Assembly (NCBI GenBank): GCA_934589155.1
Contig: CAKTNP010000018.1
Span: 1-37,373, forward strand
Reading direction: 5' to 3'
Source: an uncultured Oscillospiraceae bacterium
Lineage (GTDB): Bacteria > Bacillota > Clostridia > Oscillospirales > Oscillospiraceae
Length of the DNA stretch: 37,373 nucleotides
How positions within the stretch are numbered: the stretch's first letter is position 1; the number at the start of each line of letters is the position of its first letter. The notes under the pieces were generated by a model. That model was not told the DNA's origin and ran no database searches. It saw only the letters and a list, made by a program, of their open reading frames with translations. Made by a program: the position numbers and the translations under genes. Below, piece by piece: positions 1 to 7,188 of this stretch.

Positions 1-65
1 GTGCGGCTCGAACGCACGGTCTCCTGGTCCCAAACCAGGCGCGATACCAACTTCGCTATACCCGG
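1..65 (-). tRNA. tRNA-Pro (anticodon TGG), 3' end cut by window edge
   Basis: Read on the minus strand from 65 downwards, the 5' acceptor strand is CCGGGTA, then TA, a D arm with GCGA/TCGC stem, and an anticodon stem CCTGG/CCAGG. The loop is TTTGGGA, giving anticodon TGG (proline). A five-base variable region and a T arm GTGCG-TTCGAGC-CGCAC follow. All stems pair. The 3' acceptor strand and discriminator lie beyond position 1. It is probably the functional copy of a small repeated locus, because two partial copies lie upstream of it at 251-288 and 321-358. Confidence 0.9.
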
Positions 66-250
66 ATATTCAATTTTTACCATTATACCACGGCGGGAGG
101 GAAAACCAAAGATTTTTCTGTCTGTGGTCATTTATGTGGTCAAAGCCGCTTTTGTGCCGCCTTCAGCAACCGGGGGAAATCCCGCAAACGCAGGTGTCGC
201 AAGGCTTTGCAGCGTTTCGCCTTGCCCTGTCCCGGATACCGCCACGGTAC

Positions 251-288
251 TCCCAAAGCAGGCGCGCTACCAACTGCGCTACACCCGG
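251..288 (-). pseudogene. tRNA-Pro(TGG) 5'-half relic, copy 1
   Basis: The minus strand matches the 5' half of the neighbouring tRNA-Pro: acceptor CCGGGTG, TA, D arm GCGC/GCGC, the 5' anticodon strand CCTGC and loop TTTGGGA. After the loop the sequence no longer pairs with the anticodon stem and no T arm is recognisable, so it cannot fold as a tRNA. The AT-rich bases just upstream of its 5' end also resemble those upstream of the intact gene. It is probably a decayed duplicate. Confidence 0.8.
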
Positions 289-320
289 TTATTCAGTTTT
301 TTATCCGGCTGGTCGTATTC

Positions 321-358
321 TCCCAAATCAAGCGCGTTACCACTTTCGCTGCACCCGG
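321..358 (-). pseudogene. tRNA-Pro(TGG) 5'-half relic, copy 2
   Basis: A second partial copy lies exactly 70 bases from the first, in the same orientation. It has acceptor CCGGGTG, D arm GCGA...ACGC, 5' anticodon strand CTTGA and loop TTTGGGA. Homology ends at the 3' side of the anticodon loop, the same point as in the first relic. No 3' half is visible. Confidence 0.78.
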
Positions 359-433
359 ATATTTGTTGTTATTCGATCGGGGGCGTTTTCAAACTGCACA
401 CTGGTGAAACTGTACCGGAGAGATATTTAAATC

Positions 434-462
434 AGTATAGCACAGAACGTCCGGAAAGTAAA
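434..462 (-). promoter_or_regulatory. probable promoter for the tRNA-Pro locus
   Basis: On the minus strand a -35-like TTTACT (462-457) is followed after 17 bases by TATACT (439-434). It points toward the tRNA-Pro relics and the intact tRNA. The -35 box is weak, and no other promoter was noticed between it and the tRNA. Confidence 0.45.
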
Positions 463-466
463 TACA

Positions 467-506
467 CCTCTGTCTGTTGCGGTTTGCCTCTGCCTGTTGC
501 GGCTTG
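467..506. repeat. two tandem copies of a 20-bp unit
   Basis: Two adjacent 20-bp units, 467-486 and 487-506, read CCTCTGTCTGTTGCGGTTTG and CCTCTGCCTGTTGCGGCTTG. They differ at two positions. No function is visible. Confidence 0.7.
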
Positions 507-866
507 CCAGCAGAAGCAGGACGGGCGGGTCCCAGAATAGGAGCACAGGAATCCATAAAATGGAAAACGGCGGGGAATGGGCTCGAGGAGTATGCCGGTC
601 AGAAGAGACAAGCTAATGTCCACTATTATACACAGGATGCCGGGAAAATGCAATCCAAAAGTAAGCGTTGAGCATAAAATGAAACGGAATGTCAATACAG
701 TGACGGTGTGGTAAAACAGCGACAAGACGGAAGACGATGGACCGGGCGGGCAGAACGGGCGTTAGGAGAAGTCAGAAGCCCCGGTTTGGCGCTTGGCCTG
801 CAGCTCGGAAGAGATTCGGCCTGCGGTGCCGCGGCAAAAAAATTTTGCCGAACCGAGAAAATCCAC
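507..866. other. intergenic stretch with no supported gene
   Basis: Short open frames occur on both strands, but none has a convincing ribosome site, family match or protein-like composition. I see no RNA gene here. The stretch separates the tRNA-Pro locus from the T-box promoter at 867. Confidence 0.5.
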
Positions 867-895
867 TTGACAGGGGCATTTGTCCTTGCTATAAT
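867..895 (+). promoter_or_regulatory. consensus sigma-70/SigA promoter of the trpXYZ transcript
   Basis: A perfect TTGACA (867-872) and a perfect TATAAT (890-895) are separated by 17 bases. The expected start point near 902 lies just before the T-box leader. A full-strength promoter fits an operon whose control is mainly by leader attenuation. Confidence 0.93.
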
Positions 896-901
896 GTTAA
901 C

Positions 902-1179
902 AATTTCAAACAGCAAACCTGTGAGCAAGAGGAGTAAGCGGAAGGGCAACCTTTCAGAGAGCCGTGGGTGGTGGGATCACGGCAGAGTACTTTCCGGTGA
1001 ATGGACTTGCGAGGGCGGGGCGAACGCAGTTTTTGCCAGTAGCTACCGACGGGGGCCGCACCCGTTATCAGCCGCGGCGGGGATGATAGTCCCTGAAACG
1101 AGCGGGCGCTATGCGTCAACTTGGGTGGTACCGCAGGATCATGAGTCTTGTCCCAAATGGTTGGGACAGGGCTTTTTTT
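902..1179 (+). promoter_or_regulatory. T-box riboswitch, tryptophan-specific
   Basis: The leader has the T-box landmarks in order. The 5' side of the specifier loop carries AGTA (933-936). The distal stem-I region starts AGAGAGCC and closes through GCCGTG...CACGGC. On the 3' side GAA is directly followed by TGG (1002-1004) and a purine, so the specifier codon is tryptophan. The antiterminator T-box core GGGTGGTACCGC is at 1123-1134, and an intrinsic terminator follows. Uncharged tRNA-Trp is expected to bind codon and bulge, form the antiterminator and allow read-through into the transporter genes. The bulge TGGT would pair best with a tRNA whose discriminator is A, or by wobble with G. Confidence 0.92.
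1147..1179 (+). terminator. T-box intrinsic terminator
   Basis: A perfect stem TGTCCCAA/TTGGGACA, extended by wobble and GC pairs at its base, encloses a 4-base loop and is followed by seven T (1173-1179). It is the terminator arm of the T-box switch. Confidence 0.92.
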
Positions 1180-1209
1180 GTACCCATTTTTCAAGAAAGG
1201 ATGAGGAAT

Positions 1210-1353
1210 ATGCCCAAACAAAATAGGATCAAACGATGGCGATGGCGTCCCCTGGGGCGTTGGGCTGCCGGGGACGCGGCTTCCGAATCCATCCGTAAAT
1301 TCAAATTTGAGTGCAAAAAAGGAGAATATGACCATGAAAAAGAACGTATTTAA
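1210..1353 (+). CDS. small Trp-rich leader ORF (47 residues)
   Basis: Between the T-box terminator and trpX, an AAAGGATGAGG ribosome site precedes ATG 1210. The peptide begins MPKQNRIKRWRWRPLGRW, with three Trp codons (1237, 1243, 1261) in nine codons, in a strongly basic context. The frame continues past the trpX start and ends at TAA 1351-1353, overlapping trpX by 20 bases in another frame. The Trp codons sit at or just before an imperfect hairpin (CGTCCCC 1246-1252 with GGGGACG 1270-1276). This is the arrangement expected of an attenuation or translational-coupling leader peptide in a Trp-responsive operon. It could be chance: tryptophan enrichment in so short a frame is suggestive only, and no family was recognised. 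Confidence 0.4.
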   Translation: MPKQNRIKRWRWRPLGRWAAGDAASESIRKFKFECKKGEYDHEKERI

Positions 1354-2311
1354 GAAGATTGTTGCCGGGGCCCTGTGCCTGGGTCTTACCGCTTCCCTTG
1401 CTGCCTGCAATTCCGGCAAAAAGGACATTCCCGTTATCGGCATTGCCCAGTACGGCGAGCACGGCTCTTTGGACAACTGCCGGGAGGGCTTCCTCCAGGG
1501 GCTGGAAAAGGCGGGGCTGACAGAGGGAGTGGACTACACCTTGGATGTACAGAACGCCAGCTTCGACGATGCCATCGACAGCCAGATTGCCCAGAAGTTC
1601 GCCGACGAAAACGTGAGCCTGATGGTGGGAATTGCCACCCCCTCTGCCCAGGCCTGCTTCAACGCCGCCGAGGAGAAGGACATTCCCGTGATCTTCACCG
1701 CCGTGACGGATCCCGTGGGGGCCAAGCTGGACACGGGCAACGTCACTGGCACCTCCGACGTGCTGCCGGTGGAGGGCCAGCTCCAATTGATCCGGGCCCT
1801 GCAGCCCGAGGCCAAGACCATCGGCATCATCTACACCACCAGCGAGTCCAATTCCCTGTACTCCATCGAGCAGTACGAAAAGTTGGCGGGGGACTACGGC
1901 TTCATCATTGACGCCGTGGCGGTAACGGCCCAGGCTGAGGTCACCCAGGCCGTGGATAAGCTGCTGGCCGATAAGGTGGACTGCCTCAGCAACCTGACGG
2001 ACAACAACGTGGTGGGGGTGCTGCCCGCCATTCTGGAAAAGACCGACGCCGCCGGGATCCCGGTCTACGGCTCCGAGGTCGAGCAGGTGAAGCTGGGCTG
2101 CGCAGCCGGAGCGGGGCTGGACTATGTGAAGCTGGGGATCCAGACCGGCGAAATGGCCGCAAAGGTGCTGAAGGGGGAGGCCAAGTGCCAGGATCTGCCC
2201 TATGAGATCATCGTGGACTACGACCTGTACGTGAACTCCCAGGTCCTGGCGGCTCTGGGACTGGAGCTGCCCGCCGACCTGGTGGACACCGCTGTGGAGT
2301 GCGGCGCATAA
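1334..2311 (+). CDS. trpX: tryptophan ABC transporter substrate-binding lipoprotein (TrpX-like)
   Basis: This 325-residue protein begins with a lipoprotein signal peptide (basic MKKNVFKK, hydrophobic core, lipobox LAAC with Cys25). It then shows the two-lobed fold of the ABC_sub_bind (PF04392, TrpX) family, recognisable from the IGIAQYGEHGSLDNCREGF start and the VGIATPSAQACFNAAE and IPVIFTAVTDPVGAKL segments. It should sit on the outer face of the membrane and deliver ligand to the downstream permease. ATG 1334 is chosen because GGAG at 1321-1324 lies nine bases upstream; ATG 1328 is too close to it. Tryptophan is inferred as substrate from the Trp T-box in front and the trpXYZ gene order. 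Sequence alone shows only the family, which also includes transporters of unknown substrate. Confidence 0.85.
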   Translation: MKKNVFKKIVAGALCLGLTASLAACNSGKKDIPVIGIAQYGEHGSLDNCREGFLQGLEKAGLTEGVDYTLDVQNASFDDAIDSQIAQKFADENVSLMVGIATPSAQACFNAAEEKDIPVIFTAVTDPVGAKLDTGNVTGTSDVLPVEGQLQLIRALQPEAKTIGIIYTTSESNSLYSIEQYEKLAGDYGFIIDAVAVTAQAEVTQAVDKLLADKVDCLSNLTDNNVVGVLPAILEKTDAAGIPVYGSEVEQVKLGCAAGAGLDYVKLGIQTGEMAAKVLKGEAKCQDLPYEIIVDYDLYVNSQVLAALGLELPADLVDTAVECGA

Positions 2312-2321
2312 AGAAAAAGCA

Positions 2322-2348
2322 GGGTGCCGGAGCGCGGCTCCGGCACCC
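2322..2348 (+). other. strong hairpin between trpX and trpY
   Basis: A perfect 12-bp inverted repeat (GGGTGCCGGAGC and GCTCCGGCACCC) with a 3-base loop fills the 65-base gap. No T tract follows, so it is not a standard terminator. Such hairpins after binding-protein genes often protect the upstream message and set the ratio of binding protein to membrane parts (inference). Confidence 0.75.
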
Positions 2349-2376
2349 TCTGCGGGAGAGAAAAGGAGGGCCTTTT

Positions 2377-3261
2377 ATGACCGATCTCATCGTCAGCACC
2401 CTGACCCAGGGGCTGTTATACAGCCTGGTGGCCTTCGGGGTCTATATTACCTATTCCATTTTGGATTTTCCGGACCTGAGCGTGGACGGGACCTTCCCCC
2501 TGGGGGCGGCTCTGACGGCGGGGCTGCTGCTCCGGGGTGTGGATCCCTGGGTGGCCCTGGCCGCTGCCGCAGCGGCGGGTATGCTGGCCGGGACCTTTAC
2601 GGGCATCATTCATGTAATGTTCCGGATCCGGAACCTGCTGGCGGGGATCATCACCCAGACGGCTCTGTTCTCGTTGAATCTGCTGATCAACGGTACCTCC
2701 AACGTGATGCTGGACCGGAACGTGGGCACCATTTTTACCGTGGGCCCGGCGGCGGCCCTGGGAGGCCTGAGCCTGGGGCTGCGGCGGCTTATTGTGGCGG
2801 CCCTGGTGGTGCTGGTGGTGAAAATTCTGCTGGATCTGTACTTTCGGACGAAATCCGGTCTGCTGCTCCGGGCCGTAGGGGACAACGGCACCCTGGTTAC
2901 TACCCTGGCCAAGAACATGGGCTCCGTAAAGATCCTGGGCCTGGCCCTGGCCAACGGCCTGGTGGCCCTGGCGGGAGGTATCGTGTGTCAGGCAGACAAG
3001 GCCTTTACCTCCACCATGGGCACAGGCCAGGTGGTCTTTGGCCTGGCGGCGGTGATCATCGGCATTTCCCTGTTCCGCAAGGTGTCCTTCGTTCGGGGGA
3101 CCACGGCGGTGCTGGCGGGCAGTATCCTGTATAAGGCCTGCATCCAGGGAGCCATGCAGCTGGGCTTCGCTCCCTTTATGCTGAAATTCATTACCGCCAT
3201 GCTGTTCCTTTTGGTGCTGATCCTGTCAGGGCGGAAGGGAGAGGAGATCATCCATGCTTGA
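2377..3261 (+). CDS. trpY: ABC transporter permease (TrpY-like)
   Basis: The 294-residue product is very hydrophobic, with about eight membrane segments. It fits the BPD_transp_2 permease family (LivH/RbsC-like) found with PF04392 binding proteins. It would form the membrane channel of the tryptophan importer. ATG 2377 is chosen because AAAGGAGG ends eight bases before it; an upstream in-frame ATG (2299) overlaps trpX and would put an Arg/Lys-rich stretch and the intergenic hairpin in the coding frame. The 3' end overlaps the ATPase start by 8 bases, so the two are probably translationally coupled. Substrate is inferred from the Trp T-box and gene order. Confidence 0.84.
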   Translation: MTDLIVSTLTQGLLYSLVAFGVYITYSILDFPDLSVDGTFPLGAALTAGLLLRGVDPWVALAAAAAAGMLAGTFTGIIHVMFRIRNLLAGIITQTALFSLNLLINGTSNVMLDRNVGTIFTVGPAAALGGLSLGLRRLIVAALVVLVVKILLDLYFRTKSGLLLRAVGDNGTLVTTLAKNMGSVKILGLALANGLVALAGGIVCQADKAFTSTMGTGQVVFGLAAVIIGISLFRKVSFVRGTTAVLAGSILYKACIQGAMQLGFAPFMLKFITAMLFLLVLILSGRKGEEIIHA

Positions 3262-4018
3262 GCTGCGGAATATCCAAAAAACCTACAATCCTGGCACCGA
3301 CAGCGAGACAAAGGTATTTGAGGACTTCTCCCTGTCCGTGGAAAAGGGACAGTTCGTCTCCATTGTGGGCGGCAACGGCTCCGGAAAGACCACCCTTCTG
3401 AACATCATCTGCGGCTCCGTTCCCATCGACGGAGGAGAGGTCCGGGTGGCCGGGAAGAGCATCGAGAAAATGCCGGACTACAAGCGGTATCTCACCATGG
3501 GCCGGGTATATCAAAACCCGTCCCTCGGGACTTGCCCTAGCCTGACCATGCTGGAGAATCTTTCCCTGGCAGATCACAAGGGCCGGCACTTCGGCCTGAC
3601 CCGGGGCGTCAACAAAGGCCGGGTGGATTTTTACCGGCAGGAATTGGCGGCCCTGGGTCTGGGGCTGGAAAACAAGCTGGATGTGAAAATGGGCAGCCTG
3701 TCCGGAGGCCAGCGACAGGCGGTGGCTCTGCTCATGGCCACTATGACGCCTCTGGAATTTCTGATTCTGGACGAGCATACCGCAGCCCTGGATCCCAAAA
3801 CGGCGGAAACCATTATGGAGCTGACAGGAAGGATCATCCGGGAAAAGAGGCTCACGGCCATGATGGTGACTCACAACCTGCGCTATGCCCTGGAGTATGG
3901 GGATCGGCTGCTCATGATGAACCGGGGGAAGGCGGTGCTGGATAAGGCCGGGGCGGAGAAGCAGCGGCTTTCCACGGAGGAAATATTGGAGGTATTCAAC
4001 CGGATCTCCATGGAATAA
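3254..4018 (+). CDS. trpZ: ABC transporter ATP-binding protein (TrpZ-like)
   Basis: This 254-residue single-domain ATPase should energise the tryptophan importer from the cytoplasmic side. Walker A is GGNGSGKTT (about residues 37-45), the signature is LSGGQRQA, and Walker B ends in LILDEHTAALDP. The family norm is DEPTA, so the proline after the catalytic Glu is replaced by His, a change also seen in this branch of ATPases (from memory, not checked). A switch His is visible in MMVTHN. ATG 3254 overlaps the permease stop. The gene is last in the T-box operon and is followed within ten bases by a strong terminator. Confidence 0.88.
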   Translation: MLELRNIQKTYNPGTDSETKVFEDFSLSVEKGQFVSIVGGNGSGKTTLLNIICGSVPIDGGEVRVAGKSIEKMPDYKRYLTMGRVYQNPSLGTCPSLTMLENLSLADHKGRHFGLTRGVNKGRVDFYRQELAALGLGLENKLDVKMGSLSGGQRQAVALLMATMTPLEFLILDEHTAALDPKTAETIMELTGRIIREKRLTAMMVTHNLRYALEYGDRLLMMNRGKAVLDKAGAEKQRLSTEEILEVFNRISME

Positions 4019-4026
4019 GAGAAGGG

Positions 4027-4062
4027 AAAAGGTCCCGCAGGCGAAAGCCTGCGGGACCTTTT
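4027..4062. terminator. bidirectional terminator between trpZ and the AraR-type repressor
   Basis: A perfect 16-bp stem AAAAGGTCCCGCAGGC with its complement and a GAAA tetraloop ends in TTTT on each strand. It serves trpZ on the plus strand and the convergent repressor gene on the minus strand. The same GGTCCCGCAG stem is reused at 15165-15198. Confidence 0.93.
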
Positions 4063-4093
4063 CCGTTGGAGGGAGAGAAACAAGAACCAAAAA

Positions 4094-5170
4094 TCAAGAG
4101 GTTTCTTTTTCGATGATCTTCCAGGGGATGACCTGGGATTCACAGCGCTGGCCCGCCATGATCTTCAAAAGAAGACGGGCGGCCAGTTCACCGGTGTTGG
4201 TATTTTCATGGGACAGAGAGGTGATACGCAATAGGGCGGAATCGCTGTAGTGGCTGTTGTCAAAGCTGACGATGGCCACGGCGTCGGGGATCTGGATCCC
4301 CTTCCGCAGCAGGGTGCGGACCAGCAGATTCGCCACTTCGTCGTTGTAGCAGACCACGGCGCTGCAGCCCTCTATGACGCGGAGCATCTGCTGAATGGGG
4401 TATTCCGTGTCCAGATTGGGCTTGGTCTCCGTGGAGTACCAGTAGACGTGGCTGTCGTTGATGGGGAGCTGGTTCTTTAAAAGGGCGGCAATATAGCCGG
4501 AGTAGCGCTGGATACCCTGCAGGTCGTCGGATTTGAAGATTCCGGCGATCTGCCGGTGGCCCTTCTGGACCAGATATTCCACCAGTTGATAGCCACCGCC
4601 GTAATTGTCGTCCAGCACATAGCACACGTCGGGAAAATCCGTGTAGTAGCCATTGAGGAAAACAATGGGGACCTTCTTACTGCGGAGCTGCTCATACAGG
4701 AACAGGTTGGGGTTGGGCAGGGCGGTCTTGGTGCCCTCCACGATGAGACCGTCCAGGGAGGGCAGGGTCAGAAGGGTCTGAAGGATCCGGCGCTCAACGG
4801 CGACCTGGTTATTGGTGGCGTAGAGCAGAATGGAGCAGTCGTTGGCGGCCAGCTGAGCCTCGGCTCCCCGCAGGATGCTGGGGAAAATGTAGTCGCTGAT
4901 ATAGGTGGTGATGATGGCTACGGTGCGGTGGCCCTCTGCCGGGACGCCGGAGACGGAAGACTGGGACAGGACCCGGGAGCCGCTGCCTTGGCGCCTGGAG
5001 ATGAGCCCGGCCTGCTCCAGGCAGGACAGAGCCTTGCGGATGGTCTGGCGGCTCACGTCATACTCCAGGCACAGCTCGCTTTCCGTGGGAAGCATGGTGG
5101 CGGGAGGGTAGATTCCCTCGGAGATCTTGTGCTCCAGGGCGTCTGCGATTTGTTGGTATTTCAAAGACAT
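4094..5170 (-). CDS. araR: AraR-type repressor: GntR winged helix fused to LacI-type sugar-sensor domain
   Basis: The 358-residue protein starts MSLKYQQIADALEHKISEG, a GntR-family winged helix (about residues 1-75, with PTESELCLEYDVSRQTIRKAL). It continues into a LacI/periplasmic-binding-like sensor (about 88-355, starting TVAIITTYISDYIFPSILRG). This GntR-LacI fusion is the architecture of Bacillus AraR, the arabinose-responsive repressor. The start is ATG at 5170, six bases after AGGAGG; a longer frame to 5236 has no such site. It lies divergent from the arabinose transport operon, and its own promoter overlaps a palindrome built on ACAAAT, the motif that also flanks the divergent promoter. 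Repression relieved by L-arabinose is inferred from architecture and neighbours. Confidence 0.87.
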   Translation of the reverse strand: MSLKYQQIADALEHKISEGIYPPATMLPTESELCLEYDVSRQTIRKALSCLEQAGLISRRQGSGSRVLSQSSVSGVPAEGHRTVAIITTYISDYIFPSILRGAEAQLAANDCSILLYATNNQVAVERRILQTLLTLPSLDGLIVEGTKTALPNPNLFLYEQLRSKKVPIVFLNGYYTDFPDVCYVLDDNYGGGYQLVEYLVQKGHRQIAGIFKSDDLQGIQRYSGYIAALLKNQLPINDSHVYWYSTETKPNLDTEYPIQQMLRVIEGCSAVVCYNDEVANLLVRTLLRKGIQIPDAVAIVSFDNSHYSDSALLRITSLSHENTNTGELAARLLLKIMAGQRCESQVIPWKIIEKETS

Positions 5171-5255
5171 AGGTGCCTCCTGACCGGGGCAGACCCGAAA
5201 AACATACATTACAAATAAGAATGACATGAAGATCAAATCTTAGCTGGGATGGTCA

Positions 5256-5285
5256 TATAATAACAAATTTGTATTATAATGTCAA
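5256..5285 (-). promoter_or_regulatory. araR promoter overlapped by palindromic operator
   Basis: On the minus strand TTGACA (5285-5280) is followed after 17 bases by TATTAT (5262-5257). The whole spacer and -10 lie inside a palindrome (5256-5278) with perfect 7-bp arms TATAATA/TATTATA around ACAAATTTG. ACAAAT/ATTTGT half sites resemble known AraR operators. This position predicts autorepression. Confidence 0.72.
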
Positions 5286-5497
5286 TGAGAATTTGCTAGA
5301 ATTAGGAATGAAATCCAGAGCGTATCAATGGGATTTGACCGGATATTTCTTGGAATTGTTATTTTGACGGAAAAATGACGGAAAACAACTGGCGAATTGT
5401 GCAAGTTTATATTCGAAAAAGAGAGAAAACGGTGGGTAACTCTAAACATTTTGCGAAGTTAGAGTAGACAAATAATTTGACTGCACAAGGGAACGAA
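5286..5497. other. central part of the araR/ABC intergenic region, with repeats
   Basis: No gene is supported here. Two copies of TGACGGAAAA (5365-5374 and 5376-5385) are spaced 11 bases start to start, one helical turn. An inverted repeat ACTCTAA/TTAGAGT (5439-5445 and 5459-5465) has a 13-base spacer. Either could be a further regulator site; the binding protein is unknown. Confidence 0.5.
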
Positions 5498-5518
5498 ATT
5501 TGTATTGTATATACAAAT
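5498..5518. promoter_or_regulatory. predicted AraR operator
   Basis: Perfect 8-bp arms ATTTGTAT (5498-5505) and ATACAAAT (5511-5518) flank five bases. The arms match the ATTTGT...ACAAAT pattern of Bacillus AraR boxes. It lies 29 bases upstream of the -35 box of the divergent promoter; further ACAAAT copies run through 5526-5555, overlapping that box. Confidence 0.68.
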
Positions 5519-5546
5519 GAAATTTGACAAATATATGGACAAATTA

Positions 5547-5575
5547 TTGACAAATATGCGAACAACTTTTATGAT
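5547..5575 (+). promoter_or_regulatory. promoter of the arabinose ABC/GH127 operon
   Basis: TTGACA (5547-5552), a 17-base spacer and TATGAT (5570-5575) point toward the ATPase gene. The -35 box is embedded in three near-repeats of GACAAAT (5526, 5539, 5549), so a repressor bound to these would block polymerase. Confidence 0.85.
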
Positions 5576-5663
5576 AGTGCCATGATGAATGTGGAGCGCG
5601 GGAAAACCGGCAAATCTCCGGCGGGCGCTGCATTTTCGTACAATCCGGACTAAGGAGGGCATT

Positions 5664-7160
5664 ATGGAAGCGAATTCTGTTTTGGAAGTAAGAAATGTGA
5701 AAAAGAGCTTTCCAGGCACCATGGCGCTGAAAGGCGTTTCGCTTTCCCTGAAGCAAGGCGAGATCCGAGCGGTGGTTGGCGAAAACGGTGCCGGTAAGTC
5801 CACCCTGATGAACGTGATCTCCGGTGTACTTCCCCTTGACGAGGGCGAGATCCTGGTGAAGGGGAAAAGCGAGGTCTTTAAGGGACCGGCGGAGGCTGCG
5901 GAACGGGGTATCGGCTTTGTGCATCAGGAGCTGGCGCTGTGTCCTGTGCTGACCGTGGCCCAGAACGTGTTCATGGGCCATCTGCCGGAAAGCGGCGGCG
6001 GAATGATCGACCAGAAAAAGCTGTACCACGATACGGAGCAGCTTCTGGAGAAGTTCGACGTCACCTTCGGCCCCAACGACCGGCTCATGGGAATGAGCAC
6101 CGCAGAGCAGCAGATCGTGGAGATCGCCCACGCCCTGTCCCTGCATTGCGAGGTGCTGATCCTGGACGAGCCCACCTCCAGCCTGAACGAGGCGGAGACG
6201 GAGCGGCTGTTCCAGGTGGTGCGGAAGCTCCAGGCTGACGGCATGGCCATATTGTACATCAGCCACAAGCTATCGGAGATTTTCGACTTGTGCGAGACCG
6301 TGACGGTCATGCGGAACGGCGAGGTCATCGACACCCACAATATCACGGATATCACGCCAGAGCAGCTCACTTCCGAAATGGTGGGCCGCCCCTTGAATAA
6401 CCTGTATCCCCCCAAAACCGGCGGCGAGCCTGGGGAGATCCTGCTCCAGGCGGAGCACATCAAGAGTGGCTCCAAGGTGTTGGACGGCTCCTTTACCCTG
6501 CGGCGGGGCGAGATCCTGGGCATCAGCGGCCTTTTGGGCAGCGGTCGGACGGAGTTGGCCAAGGCGGTATGCGGCATTGACCGCTGCCAGAGCGGCACGG
6601 TGCGGACCGGCGACGGAGAGCACAGCTTCCATAATTACCGGGAGGCTCTGGAGCAAGGTATTTGCTACCTGACCGAGGACCGGAAGGGCGACGGCCTGTT
6701 CCTCCGCATGAGTATTCGGGACAACATTTCAGCTATGATCATGAAGGAAAACTCCAAGGCCACCATTCTCAATCACAAAAAGCTGGGGGAGATCTCCCAG
6801 GAATATGCGGAAAAACTTCGCATCAAGGCCAACACCATTCAGCAGTCCGCAGGCTCCCTGTCCGGCGGCAACCAGCAGAAAGTGCTGATTGCCAAGCTGC
6901 TGGCCATGAAGCCCAAGGTGGTGTTTATGGACGAGCCCACCCGGGGCATCGACGTGGGCGCCAAGTATGAGATCCACGCGCTGCTGCGAGAGCTGTGCGC
7001 TCAGGGCGTAGGCATCGTGGTAATCTCTTCGGAATTCCCGGAGATCGTGGGCGTGTGCGACCGAGTTATGGTTATGCACGAAGGCAGGACGGTAGCGGAG
7101 CTGGTCGGCGGCGAGATTACCCAGGAAAATCTGATCCACTGTGCTTCCGGCAACAACTGA
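5664..7160 (+). CDS. sugar ABC transporter ATP-binding protein, duplicated NBD (RbsA/MglA/AraG type)
   Basis: The 498-residue protein has two fused nucleotide-binding domains, typical of CUT2 monosaccharide importers. Domain 1 has Walker A GENGAGKST (about residues 40-48), a family-typical degenerate signature MSTAEQQIVEIAHAL and Walker B LILDEPTSSL. Domain 2 has GLLGSGRTELAKAV in place of Walker A, as is usual for this class, then LSGGNQQKVLIAKLL and MDEPTRGIDVG. The start at ATG 5664 follows AAGGAGG by five bases. With the permease (7189) and binding lipoprotein (10340) it forms one importer. L-arabinose or an arabinose-containing sugar is the inferred substrate, from GH127 and AraD in the same locus. 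Confidence 0.9.
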   Translation: MEANSVLEVRNVKKSFPGTMALKGVSLSLKQGEIRAVVGENGAGKSTLMNVISGVLPLDEGEILVKGKSEVFKGPAEAAERGIGFVHQELALCPVLTVAQNVFMGHLPESGGGMIDQKKLYHDTEQLLEKFDVTFGPNDRLMGMSTAEQQIVEIAHALSLHCEVLILDEPTSSLNEAETERLFQVVRKLQADGMAILYISHKLSEIFDLCETVTVMRNGEVIDTHNITDITPEQLTSEMVGRPLNNLYPPKTGGEPGEILLQAEHIKSGSKVLDGSFTLRRGEILGISGLLGSGRTELAKAVCGIDRCQSGTVRTGDGEHSFHNYREALEQGICYLTEDRKGDGLFLRMSIRDNISAMIMKENSKATILNHKKLGEISQEYAEKLRIKANTIQQSAGSLSGGNQQKVLIAKLLAMKPKVVFMDEPTRGIDVGAKYEIHALLRELCAQGVGIVVISSEFPEIVGVCDRVMVMHEGRTVAELVGGEITQENLIHCASGNN

Positions 7161-7188
7161 GAAATCGAAGAAAGGGTTGTGAAACAGC

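Noticed and set aside
1..540. 179-codon plus-strand frame across the first 540 bases
   Set aside because: It runs through the tRNA-Pro gene and its relics in antisense, so it is not protein coding.
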